DNA of 14,800 bases from positions 1 through 14,800 of the forward strand of contig CANHNT010000015.1 in assembly GCA_947461985.1 (NCBI GenBank), read 5' to 3'. A program made the position numbers and the translations under genes. The notes under the pieces are model-generated. The model did not search any database. It worked only from the letters and a program-made list of their open reading frames with translations, and had not been told where the DNA came from. The stretch comes from Bacteroidota bacterium (lineage in GTDB: Bacteria > Bacteroidota > Bacteroidia > Chitinophagales > Chitinophagaceae). Below, piece after piece: positions 7,968 through 14,479 of this stretch. Numbering within the stretch: the stretch's first letter is position 1; the number at the start of each line of letters is the position of its first letter.

Positions 7968-8342
7968 TTATTTTTTATCAATAAATAAAAATTTTACAGC
8001 AACAATAATCATTAAAACTGCAAATATTTTTTTGATAGTCAATGTTGGAACAGTCACAGCAACTTTACTGACAAAGAAGCTGCCAACAATAAATCCAACA
8101 CAAAGTATCATCGCTATTTTCCAATCAACCATGCCATTTTTATGATAGGTAATAGCTGCCACTAAACTCACTGGAAACGACAACATTGCTAAGGTAGTAC
8201 CTTGTGCAGTATGTTGGCTTAAGCCAAATAATCCTACTAAGGCTGGTACGATTACGATTCCTCCACCAATACCTACAAGGCTACTTAATGCGCCTGCACA
8301 TACTCCCAAAACGATTAATCCCAAAATTGTGCTCATTGACAT
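7968..8342 (-). CDS. Half-size TauE/SafE family permease (DUF81)
   Basis: A 124-residue membrane protein with about four hydrophobic segments. The N-terminus carries GALSSLVGIGGGIVIVPALV (18-37), the diagnostic TauE/SafE motif, followed by the QGTTLAMLSFPVS stretch and, after a charged loop, GFIVGSFF. Typical members have about 250 residues made from two such halves, and this is a single half, a form that also occurs elsewhere in Bacteroidota. It would need to act as a dimer. Family members export sulfite, sulfoacetate and related anions, but the substrate here cannot be told. It stands alone, convergent with mscS and divergent from exbB. The start at 8342 is chosen because it gives MSMSTILG; a second ATG two codons in (8336) is equally possible. 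Confidence 0.82.
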   Translation of the reverse strand: MSMSTILGLIVLGVCAGALSSLVGIGGGIVIVPALVGLFGLSQHTAQGTTLAMLSFPVSLVAAITYHKNGMVDWKIAMILCVGFIVGSFFVSKVAVTVPTLTIKKIFAVLMIIVAVKFLFIDKK

Positions 8343-8374
8343 GATTTCTTATTTTTTTACACAACAATAATAAT

Positions 8375-8399
8375 ACATTTACGTTACTATGTTAAATGT
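8375..8399. promoter_or_regulatory. Inverted repeat upstream of the TauE/SafE gene, possible operator
   Basis: ACATTTA (8375-8381) and TAAATGT (8393-8399) form a perfect 7-bp inverted repeat with an 11-base centre. It lies 33 bases upstream of the permease start and 45 bases before the exbB promoter's -7 element, in a divergent intergenic region. A dimeric regulator could bind here, but AT-rich DNA produces such palindromes by chance. Confidence 0.3.
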
Positions 8400-8421
8400 G
8401 AATTACTTTTTTTTCTAAAAC

Positions 8422-8451
8422 TTGTTTTTCTCATTCATAAAATTATCTTTG
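8422..8451 (+). promoter_or_regulatory. Bacteroidota-type promoter of the exbB-exbD-exbD-tonB operon
   Basis: TTG (8422-8424) is followed after 19 bases by TATCTTTG (8444-8451), an exact match to the -33 TTG and -7 TAnnTTTG elements of the Bacteroidota primary sigma factor. It would give a leader of about 40 bases before the exbB start. Confidence 0.7.
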
Positions 8452-8498
8452 TAATCTCTTTTAAAAAAATATAAATTAATACTTAAAAAACAGAAACT

Positions 8499-9323
8499 AT
8501 GGCAGACGTAAAAACTAGCGTGTCGAACACAGCAAAAAGCTCTTCTAGTAAAAGCTCAAACACAATGATGATGAATTTAATAATTGTAGTTATTTGTATT
8601 GCAGTTGCTCATCTTATTTTTCACTTGGTATTCAGTTCACAATTTTTAGACGCTGAAAAACACAAAGCAAAAAATTTAATGGGTACTATGTATCAAGGAG
8701 GTTGGGTTGTACCAATATTAATTTCTACAATGCTTGTAATGATTGCCTTTGTTATTGAAAGAGCGGCTACTATTTTCAAATCTCGTGGTAAAATTGGAAA
8801 TGCAGAATTTATCAAAAAAGTTCAATTTCATTTATCTTCAAAAAATATTGATGCTGCAATGTCTGAGTGTGATAAACAAGCAGGTAGTGTTGGTAACGTT
8901 ATGAAAGCTGGTTTAAAAACATACAAAGAAATGGCATCTAATACCACTTTAGATACTGAACAAAAAATTGCTTCTATCAAAAAAGAAGTGGAAGAAACAA
9001 CGTCGTTAGAATTACCGATGATGGAGAAGAATTTAGTATTCTTAGCAACGATTACATCTGCTGCAACCTTATTAGGTTTGTTTGGAACCGTAATGGGAAT
9101 GATTCGTGCCTTCGCTGCAATGGCTAATGCTGGTGCCCCTGATGCAAATGCGTTGGCTGCTGGTATTTCTGAAGCGTTGGTAAATACTGCGTTAGGGATA
9201 GGTACTTCATTTATTGCGATGTTAGCTTACAACTTCTTTACTACTATTATTGATAACGTAACATACGGAATTGATGAAAGTGGATTTACTTTAGAGCAAA
9301 GTTTCAAAGCAAATTTTAAATAA
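8499..9323 (+). CDS. exbB: ExbB, MotA/TolQ/ExbB proton channel protein
   Basis: A 274-residue inner-membrane protein forming the pentameric scaffold of the TonB energising motor. It has a serine- and lysine-rich cytoplasmic start (1-24), a first hydrophobic helix at about 25-46, and a second at about 68-88 (GGWVVPILISTMLVMIAFVIE). The conserved MotA_ExbB core follows at about 175-248: LATITSAATLLGLFGTVMGM and EALVNTALGIGTSFIAMLAY. Proteolipid-like helices with the paired threonines match ExbB/TolQ. The extra N-terminal helix and Ser/Lys tail are features of Bacteroidota ExbB proteins as I recall them. The genes for two ExbDs and TonB follow, so this is the ExbB of an Exb/TonB system rather than TolQ or MotA. 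A convincing promoter lies just upstream. Confidence 0.92.
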   Translation: MADVKTSVSNTAKSSSSKSSNTMMMNLIIVVICIAVAHLIFHLVFSSQFLDAEKHKAKNLMGTMYQGGWVVPILISTMLVMIAFVIERAATIFKSRGKIGNAEFIKKVQFHLSSKNIDAAMSECDKQAGSVGNVMKAGLKTYKEMASNTTLDTEQKIASIKKEVEETTSLELPMMEKNLVFLATITSAATLLGLFGTVMGMIRAFAAMANAGAPDANALAAGISEALVNTALGIGTSFIAMLAYNFFTTIIDNVTYGIDESGFTLEQSFKANFK

Positions 9324-9325
9324 TG

Positions 9326-9377
9326 ATTAATGCTTAATGGTTATCAATTTAAATTGTTAACCATTAAGAACATTAAT
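9326..9377 (+). other. Long hairpin in the exbB-exbD intercistronic gap
   Basis: CTTAATGGTTA (9333-9343) pairs perfectly with TAACCATTAAG (9358-9368). Outside it, ATTAATG (9326-9332) pairs with CATTAAT (9371-9377) across a two-base bulge. Inside, after one T-T mismatch, CAATTT meets AAATTG. No T-tract follows, so it is not a classic terminator. It could protect or direct processing of the mRNA between exbB and exbD, or be an interspersed palindromic repeat. Confidence 0.6.
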
Positions 9378-9409
9378 AATTTATCATTCATAATTTAAAA
9401 TTAAAATAA

Positions 9410-10063
9410 ATGGCACATAAACTTCCAAGAAAAAGTACGCACATTGACATGACTGCCATGTGTGACGTAGCGTTTTTGCTACTTACTTTTTTCATGTTGG
9501 CTACAAAATTTAAACCCGATGAGCCGGTAGTTGTTAAAACTCCGTCTTCAATATCAGATATTATTATGCCAGAAAATTCAATTCTTTTGACGGTTGATCC
9601 TCAAGGAAAAGTATTTTTTGATTATGATAATAAAAAAGCTAAAAAAATTCTGATCGACGAAATTAGCAAAGCAAAAGGTTTAAATTTAACTCCAGAACAA
9701 CAAGCTTCGTTTGTTAATGGTGCTTCATTCGGATTACCTTTCAATCAAATGAAAGCGTATTTAGATGTTGAACCTATGGAACAGAGAACATACGCTTTCA
9801 CTGGAATACCAATTGATACTTCTTTTGTTGCAGAAACCAATGAACTAGGCTATTGGATTCAAGCAGCTCGTTCTGCTGGTCAAACAGAAGGTCATCCTCC
9901 TCGTATATGTATAAAATGCGATGGTTCTACGGTGTATCCTCAAGTGAAAGATGTAATTAGAACATTGACAAAAAACGGAATTGATCGCTTTAATTTATTA
10001 ACTTCATTAGAAGCAATTCCTGAAGGAACAGAGGCTTATGAAGAAAATAAAAAAGCAAAATAA
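9410..10063 (+). CDS. exbD: ExbD, first copy (long form)
   Basis: A 217-residue biopolymer transport protein. It has a short basic cytoplasmic start, then the ExbD signature IDMTAMCDVAFLLLTFFMLA, with the proton-carrying aspartate at position 19 in the single membrane helix (about 17-33). The remainder is periplasmic, with an ExbD fold that includes ILLTVDPQGKVFFDYD and a C-terminal ICIKCDGSTVYPQVKDVIRTL. An extra stretch of about 60 residues in the middle (about 85-150) makes it longer than E. coli ExbD (141). The gene lies 86 bases after exbB, beyond the hairpin, and 29 bases before the second exbD. The two ExbDs probably work in the same ExbB complex. Confidence 0.9.
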   Translation: MAHKLPRKSTHIDMTAMCDVAFLLLTFFMLATKFKPDEPVVVKTPSSISDIIMPENSILLTVDPQGKVFFDYDNKKAKKILIDEISKAKGLNLTPEQQASFVNGASFGLPFNQMKAYLDVEPMEQRTYAFTGIPIDTSFVAETNELGYWIQAARSAGQTEGHPPRICIKCDGSTVYPQVKDVIRTLTKNGIDRFNLLTSLEAIPEGTEAYEENKKAK

Positions 10064-10092
10064 TATTATTAACTAATTAAATAAATTAGGAA

Positions 10093-10683
10093 ATGGCAGA
10101 AATACAAGAGAAATCAGGTGGTAAAGGCGGCAAAAAAGGCAAGAAACTTTCTACCCGAATTGATTTAACACCCATGGTGGATTTAGGGTTCCTATTAATC
10201 ACCTTCTTCATATTTACAACAACTATGGCTAAACCTAAAACCATGGAGATAAATATGCCTGTTGATAAGGATAAAGTTGAAGAAAAAGATAAAAATAAAG
10301 TGAAAGATTATACTGCAATGACGATTCTGTTAAGTAAGGAACATCGTGTTTATTACTACACAGGAATTGCAGATGATCCAATGAATCCTCCTGATGTAAA
10401 GGTGACTTATTTTCAAAATAAAAATGGCATTAGAGATGCGGTTATTGCATTAAAAAAACGAGTTTACGAAGAAAGAAATAATGGTGCGCCAGGACATAAT
10501 CCTACAGATGAACCCGTTATTTTAATTAAACCTGCAGAAAACAGTGAATATACTGACATGGTCAATATTTTAGATGAAATGCAAATTAATGGGATAACTA
10601 CCTATGCATTAATCGATATTACGTCTGTTGATAAAGATTTCATTACTGCAACTGAAGCTGCTAACGCAGGAGCGACTCAATAA
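10093..10683 (+). CDS. exbD: ExbD, second copy
   Basis: A 196-residue ExbD paralogue. The cytoplasmic tail is glycine/lysine-rich (GGKGGKKGKK at 9-18), followed by RIDLTPMVDLGFLLITFFIF, in which Asp30 is the conserved protonatable residue of the membrane helix. The periplasmic part has a highly charged linker (VDKDKVEEKDKNKVKD), then MTILLSKEHRVYYYT and a C-terminal PVILIKPAENSEYTDMVNILDEM, which match the ExbD fold. It follows the first exbD by 29 bases and precedes tonB by 50. Only the membrane helix resembles the first ExbD closely, so this is an old duplication with different periplasmic ends rather than a recent one. Confidence 0.9.
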   Translation: MAEIQEKSGGKGGKKGKKLSTRIDLTPMVDLGFLLITFFIFTTTMAKPKTMEINMPVDKDKVEEKDKNKVKDYTAMTILLSKEHRVYYYTGIADDPMNPPDVKVTYFQNKNGIRDAVIALKKRVYEERNNGAPGHNPTDEPVILIKPAENSEYTDMVNILDEMQINGITTYALIDITSVDKDFITATEAANAGATQ

Positions 10684-10733
10684 TTTTTATGGAAAATAAA
10701 ACAATTTAGCATCATAACATTAAAAGCTAAAAA

Positions 10734-11546
10734 ATGGAAACTAAAGACATACTAAAATCAGACGTCCTCGATATTATTTTTGAGGGACGTAACAAAAAAT
10801 ACGGAGCCTATGAGCTTCGAAAAAATTACGAAAAAAGATTGCGTAATGCAATTATTGGTTGTGTTGCAATTGCTGGTGTATTAGTGGCTGTTCCTGTAAT
10901 TGGTGGTTTATTAAAGGATATAAAACCTAAAAAAACAATTAAACCAAAAATTACGGAGTTGATAGCACCTCCTCCAATGGATGAAAAAAAGCCACCACCA
11001 CCACCACCACCGCCTCCACCGCCTCCAGTGAAACCACAGGTAAAGTTTACTCCACCAGTTATTAAAAAAGCAGAGTTGGTTCAAGAAGATGAAAAACCAC
11101 CACCAAAAAAAGAATTAGAAAAAGCAACTGCTAGTACGGTTACCGTTGCTGGTGATGAAAATGCAAAATTAGATGCACCGGTAATACCAGACAAAGGACC
11201 TGCCGTTGTTGAAACTAAAGTCGAAAGCAATGAAATTTTAGAGTTTGTAGAACAAATGCCAGAATATCCAGGAGGAGAAGATGCATTGTTTGCTTACATT
11301 CAAAAAAACTTAAAATACCCAAAACAAGCGGTTGATGCGAACACGGTTGGTAGAGTAACAATCAATTTTGTCGTTAATGACGATGGCAGCATTACGGATG
11401 TAAAACTAGCTAGAGGTATTGGCTATGGTTGTGACGAAGAAGCAGTTAGAGTAGTAAGAGGTTTACCTAAATGGAATCCTGGGAAACAGAATGGTAAAAA
11501 AGTAAGAGTTGCTTACAGTTTGCCAATTACGTTCCAGTTAGACTAG
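10734..11546 (+). CDS. tonB: TonB energy transducer
   Basis: A 270-residue protein with a cytoplasmic start of about 37 residues containing the FEGRNKKYGAYELRK motif common in Bacteroidota TonB proteins. One membrane helix follows (about 38-60). The periplasmic linker includes twelve consecutive prolines at 87-98 flanked by lysines and acidic patches. The C-terminal TonB domain runs from about 172 to 269: MPEYPGGEDALFAYIQKNLK, YPKQAVDANTVGRVTINFVV, GCDEEAVRVVRGLPKWNPGK and RVAYSLPITFQL. TonB passes energy from ExbB/ExbD to outer-membrane TonB-dependent receptors such as SusC-type or siderophore receptors. It ends the exb operon; no receptor gene is in view, so the cargo is unknown. Confidence 0.95.
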   Translation: METKDILKSDVLDIIFEGRNKKYGAYELRKNYEKRLRNAIIGCVAIAGVLVAVPVIGGLLKDIKPKKTIKPKITELIAPPPMDEKKPPPPPPPPPPPPVKPQVKFTPPVIKKAELVQEDEKPPPKKELEKATASTVTVAGDENAKLDAPVIPDKGPAVVETKVESNEILEFVEQMPEYPGGEDALFAYIQKNLKYPKQAVDANTVGRVTINFVVNDDGSITDVKLARGIGYGCDEEAVRVVRGLPKWNPGKQNGKKVRVAYSLPITFQLD

Positions 11547-11565
11547 TAAACTAAATTATTTATAT

Positions 11566-11599
11566 AAAAAAAAGTTGTCAGAAATGACAACTTTTTTTT
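11566..11599 (+). terminator. Bidirectional terminator after tonB
   Basis: A perfect 15-bp stem (11566-11580 with 11585-11599) with a GAAA loop: eight A, GTTGTCA, GAAA, TGACAAC, eight T. The A and T tracts let it act on both strands, ending the exb/tonB transcript and the convergent ferredoxin-MORN-kdsC transcript. No other signal is seen in the remaining 70 bases before kdsC. Confidence 0.92.
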
Positions 11600-11671
11600 G
11601 CTTTAATAAGAGTTTATAATTTATCCATTTAGTACAAAGAGAATCAGTTGTATCTTTTTTAATCATTGAGA

Positions 11672-12166
11672 TTATTCCCAATCATTATTTAATTTCAATA
11701 CTTTTTCAATTACATCTCGCACACATCCTTTTCCTCCTAGTTTAGATGAAATGTATTTTGAAATTGCTTTTACTTCGTCACACGCATCGGCAGGGCAAGT
11801 TGGTAAAAACACAGTTTGCATCACATCAATATCAGGCATATCGTCGCCCATATATAAACAACAAGAAAATTCAATATTTTTTTCAGCAGCTATTTTGAGC
11901 AATAAAGCATGTTTTTCAGCAATACCTAAATGCACATCGGTAATGCCTAAACCTAAAAAACGAGATTTTAATACGTCGCCAGTTGCACCTGAAATAATCG
12001 TTATGGAATATCCTTTTTTAATAGCTAATTGCAAAGCATAGCCATCTTTAATGTTCATTGTTCTTACATATTGACCATCTGATAAAAGCAGTAATGAACC
12101 ATCGGTCAATACGCCATCAATGTCAAAAATAAAATGTTTAATTTGTTTAAATTCTTCTAAAATCAT
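11672..12166 (-). CDS. kdsC: 3-deoxy-D-manno-octulosonate 8-phosphate phosphatase, KdsC
   Basis: A 164-residue HAD-superfamily phosphatase of the capless KdsC/YrbI type. Motif I is FDIDGVLTDG with nucleophile Asp15 and Asp17; motif II is ITIISGA (Ser59); the motif III lysine is Lys85 in GIAEKHALL; motif IV is MGDDMPDID, with Asp108, Asp109 and Asp112. The C-terminus carries GGKGCVRDVIEKVL, the loop KdsC uses to complete the neighbouring subunit's active site. It hydrolyses Kdo 8-phosphate to Kdo in the cytoplasm for lipopolysaccharide core synthesis. Length and motifs match the family and no key residue is missing. Its ATG overlaps the stop of the upstream MORN gene by 4 bases (ATGA), so the two are probably translated together. 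Confidence 0.92.
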   Translation of the reverse strand: MILEEFKQIKHFIFDIDGVLTDGSLLLLSDGQYVRTMNIKDGYALQLAIKKGYSITIISGATGDVLKSRFLGLGITDVHLGIAEKHALLLKIAAEKNIEFSCCLYMGDDMPDIDVMQTVFLPTCPADACDEVKAISKYISSKLGGKGCVRDVIEKVLKLNNDWE

Positions 12167-12936
12167 TTGGATGTTGTCTTTTCAATACCATTTTTAAAAA
12201 CTACACTTTTGGCCAGCTTTCCTGTTTGCTCATCATAATACTTCCAAGTGCCTTGTTTCTCACCAGCAATATATTTTCCTTTTGCTTTCAACTTACCCGA
12301 ATCATAATTTTCAAACCAGTCGCCTTCTTTAAAATCTAAATGATAATTCCCTTTTTCAATCACAATTCCATCTTGAGAAAAACTTTCTGATTCTCCTTCT
12401 AATATACCTTCGTTGTAATGATATTGAATAGCCACTTTTCCATTTTCGTAGTACCAAGCATTGAGTCCATGCCGTTTACCATTTTTCATATATCCAAGTT
12501 CTTGCAAATCGGCATTGGGAAAATAAATTTTCTTCACACCATCTTCAATATCATTTTTATAATTTATTTCTTTATTGATACGAGTTCCTTTGTAATAAAC
12601 ACGATACAAACCATTTAGATGATCGTCTAAATAAGAAATAGAGGTTTCTAAATAACCATCTTTACCTAAAGTAATTAAATTACCTGTTTTTTTTCCGTTT
12701 CGATAAACAGTAATTGTATGAGGAAATCCGTTTGAATAATACGTGGTCCAAGTGCCGTCTAACAAATTATTATTTAAATAATATTCTTCAATTAATAAAC
12801 CTTCTTTATTGATTACTTTGTAATACTTACAATCACTAAAATTGGCAACAACCGTATCCACATTATTTTTATAATGTTGAGAAAATAAGGTTACTGCAGG
12901 AAAAAATAATAAAGTAAAAAGTGCTATTTTTTTCAT
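12163..12936 (-). CDS. Secreted MORN-repeat (YwqK-like) protein
   Basis: A 257-residue protein with an N-terminal signal peptide (MKKIALFTLLFFPAVTLFSQ, likely cut near 19-20) and no lipobox cysteine. The rest is about eight imperfect repeats of 22-25 residues of the MORN-variant type, such as GTWTTYYSNGFPHTITVYRN, HGLNAWYYENGKVAIQYHYN, EGDWFENYDSGKLKAKGKYI and QGTWKYYDEQTGKLAKSVVF. Databases often label such proteins toxin-antitoxin YwqK family antitoxin, but no toxin gene is adjacent, so that label should not be taken as function. In Bacteroidota they are usually envelope proteins of unknown role. It begins 16 bases after the ferredoxin stop and its stop overlaps kdsC by 4 bases, placing it in the middle of a three-gene operon. 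Confidence 0.82.
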   Translation of the reverse strand: MKKIALFTLLFFPAVTLFSQHYKNNVDTVVANFSDCKYYKVINKEGLLIEEYYLNNNLLDGTWTTYYSNGFPHTITVYRNGKKTGNLITLGKDGYLETSISYLDDHLNGLYRVYYKGTRINKEINYKNDIEDGVKKIYFPNADLQELGYMKNGKRHGLNAWYYENGKVAIQYHYNEGILEGESESFSQDGIVIEKGNYHLDFKEGDWFENYDSGKLKAKGKYIAGEKQGTWKYYDEQTGKLAKSVVFKNGIEKTTSK

Positions 12937-12952
12937 TCTTTCAGTTTAAAAA

Positions 12953-13300
12953 CTAAAGATGAAGACGTCCTTTTTTGTCTAATAGTTGGTCAACAGTTTC
13001 TTGATACATTTCATCAGGAACACAACAATCTACAGGGCAAACTGCAGCACATTGTGGTTCTTCATGAAAACCTTGACACTCAGTGCATTTGTCTGAAACA
13101 ATATAATAAGTGTCATCTGCTACAGGTGCATTTTTTGAAGAGGCATCCATGTCGTCTCCACTCATTAATTTAAAAGAACCTTTAACAGAAGTACCATCTG
13201 CAATAGCCCATTCTACCCCACCTTCATAAATTGCATTGTTTGGACATTCAGGCTCACAAGCCCCACAATTAATACATTCGTCAGTAATTTTAATAGCCAT
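12953..13300 (-). CDS. 2[4Fe-4S] ferredoxin
   Basis: A 115-residue ferredoxin. Cluster I ligands are Cys9, Cys12 and Cys15 (CINCGACEPECP) with Cys88; cluster II ligands are Cys72, Cys75 and Cys84 (CTEC, eight residues, C) with Cys19. The longer CxxC-x8-C spacing is the Allochromatium-type pattern. About 45 residues (25-70) are inserted between the two binding halves, a form I recognise from Bacteroidota. It carries low-potential electrons in the cytoplasm; the partner is unknown. The frame is open upstream to 13381, but the start at 13300 (MAIKITDECINC) is chosen because it matches the family start. The upstream extension would overrun the promoter region. It is divergent from the acyl-CoA reductase gene, 91 bases away. 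Confidence 0.9.
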   Translation of the reverse strand: MAIKITDECINCGACEPECPNNAIYEGGVEWAIADGTSVKGSFKLMSGDDMDASSKNAPVADDTYYIVSDKCTECQGFHEEPQCAAVCPVDCCVPDEMYQETVDQLLDKKGRLHL

Positions 13301-13339
13301 AATATAAAATATTTTATTTTTTAAGTAAAGTTTTAAAAA

Positions 13340-13354
13340 GAAAGTTCGACTTTC
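13340..13354 (-). other. Small hairpin at the predicted 5' end of the ferredoxin transcript
   Basis: GAAAGT-TCG-ACTTTC is a perfect 6-bp stem with a three-base loop, just downstream of the putative -7 element on the minus strand. A hairpin so close to a 5' end could stabilise the mRNA. It could also be a small operator. Confidence 0.35.
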
Positions 13355-13360
13355 GTGGCT

Positions 13361-13368
13361 CAAAAGTA
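13361..13368 (-). promoter_or_regulatory. Putative -7 element of the ferredoxin-MORN-kdsC operon
   Basis: On the minus strand the bases read TACTTTTG, an exact TAnnTTTG match, about 60 bases upstream of the ferredoxin start. No TTG is seen at the expected -33 distance, so only half of the promoter is convincing. Confidence 0.42.
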
Positions 13369-13391
13369 CAAAAAAAATCAATTGTAGTTAT

Positions 13392-14387
13392 ATGATAAAT
13401 GACAGAATCCATTTAATGTTGAAATTAAAAGATTATTTTATTGAAAATAATGAAGATTTTAAAGAAATTACATCATTAAGCGAACGAAATAATGCTTGGT
13501 TTACACAAGAATTTATAGAAAAATCAATTGATAACATTTGTAATCAATATTTAGATGAAAATGAAATGATTGTTTTTGCTTCTTATATTAAAACTAAAGA
13601 ACAATTAAATAATCAAATAACAGTAGGCATTACAATGGCTGGAAACATTCCTTTGGTTGGTTTTCATGATTTTTTATGTGTATTTTTAAGTGGGCACATT
13701 CAGCACATTAAATTATCTTCAAAAGATGAAACATTAATGATGCACATCATTCAAAAATTGCATGCTTGGGATGCCGAAACGATAGAAACAATTAAGGTAT
13801 TACCCATGCTTAAAAATTGTGATGCATACATAGCCACTGGCAACAATCAAACCGCAAAAGTATTTGAACAATATTTTGCAAAATACCCCCATATTATCAG
13901 ACGAAATAGAACCTCTGTAGCCATATTAACGGGAAATGAAACCAATGAAGAATTGCAATTATTAGCCCACGATATTTATGTATATTTTGGCTTGGGTTGC
14001 AGAAATGTAACTAAACTTTATGTTCCAAAAGATTATGCTTTTGAGAATATATTGCAACAGTTTTCGAAATACAATGAATTGAAAAACCACAATAAATATC
14101 GAAACAATATTGATTATAATTTGGCATTGTATATATTAAACAATCAATTTTATATGTCGAATGAGAGTTTACTTTTGGTAGAAAATAAAAACTATTTTTC
14201 GGCAATTTCTGTAGTCAACTATGAATTTTACGAAGACATTCATTTGGTAGAAAAAGAATTAATAAATAACGAAAACATTCAAGCCATTGTAGGTCATCAG
14301 TTTTTGCCTTTTGGAACATCACAAAGCCCTACCCTAATGGATTTTGCTGATGGTGTCTCTACCATCGATTTTTTAAATTCGTTGTAA
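13392..14387 (+). CDS. LuxC-like acyl-CoA reductase
   Basis: A 331-residue protein of the acyl-CoA/acyl reductase (LuxC) family, related to aldehyde dehydrogenases. Typical stretches are AGNIPLVGFHDFLCVFLSGH (83-102, nucleotide-binding region), RRNRTSVAILTGNE (170-183), YFGLGCRNVTKLYVP (198-212) with Cys203 as the likely catalytic thiol, and the C-terminal PFGTSQSPTLMDFADGVSTI. The enzyme would reduce a fatty acyl-CoA or acyl-thioester to an aldehyde with NAD(P)H. No luciferase or luxD/luxE gene is nearby, so this is not a bioluminescence operon, and the physiological substrate is unknown. It is divergent from the ferredoxin gene; that arrangement is, as I recall, common in Bacteroidota. The start at 13392 gives MINDRIHLMLKL, matching the family's N-terminal helix; no clear promoter was found for it. 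A terminator follows directly. Confidence 0.85.
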   Translation: MINDRIHLMLKLKDYFIENNEDFKEITSLSERNNAWFTQEFIEKSIDNICNQYLDENEMIVFASYIKTKEQLNNQITVGITMAGNIPLVGFHDFLCVFLSGHIQHIKLSSKDETLMMHIIQKLHAWDAETIETIKVLPMLKNCDAYIATGNNQTAKVFEQYFAKYPHIIRRNRTSVAILTGNETNEELQLLAHDIYVYFGLGCRNVTKLYVPKDYAFENILQQFSKYNELKNHNKYRNNIDYNLALYILNNQFYMSNESLLLVENKNYFSAISVVNYEFYEDIHLVEKELINNENIQAIVGHQFLPFGTSQSPTLMDFADGVSTIDFLNSL

Positions 14388-14389
14388 TT

Positions 14390-14422
14390 TTTTCAAACTC
14401 AAATGAGTGTTAAAATTTTTTT
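14390..14422 (+). terminator. Terminator after the acyl-CoA reductase
   Basis: TTTTCAAACTC (14390-14400) pairs with GAGTGTTAAAA (14405-14415) at nine of eleven positions around an AAAT loop, followed by seven T. The two internal mismatches make it weaker than the other terminators here. Confidence 0.6.
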
Positions 14423-14450
14423 AAAATGATTTTAGTATGCAGTTGTTTTT

Positions 14451-14458
14451 TATTTTTG
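14451..14458 (+). promoter_or_regulatory. Putative -7 element of the htrA gene
   Basis: TATTTTTG matches TAnnTTTG and lies 21 bases before the htrA start, after a terminator, where a promoter is needed. The nearest TTG (14443-14445) is too close to be the -33 element, so the call is tentative. Confidence 0.42.
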
Positions 14459-14479
14459 TATTCTTAAATTTTTTAAAAC

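Noticed and set aside
7968..8342. TauE/SafE gene as a truncated pseudogene
   Set aside because: Start, stop and motif are clean, and no remnant of a second half is seen in the flanking 230 bases.
10992..11027. Proline-codon run in tonB as a sequencing error or frameshift
   Set aside because: The frame stays open through to an intact TonB C-terminal domain, and proline tracts are normal in TonB linkers.
11751..12041. Plus-strand open frame of 96 codons inside kdsC
   Set aside because: It is the antisense of conserved KdsC motifs and has no start context or domain.
12163..12936. Antitoxin of a toxin-antitoxin pair (YwqK label)
   Set aside because: The protein has a signal peptide and no adjacent toxin gene; the label comes only from MORN-like repeat similarity.
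13301..13381. N-terminal extension of the ferredoxin to a start at 13381
   Set aside because: The extra 27 residues are low-complexity, lie across the putative promoter and hairpin, and the family begins at MAIKITDECINC.
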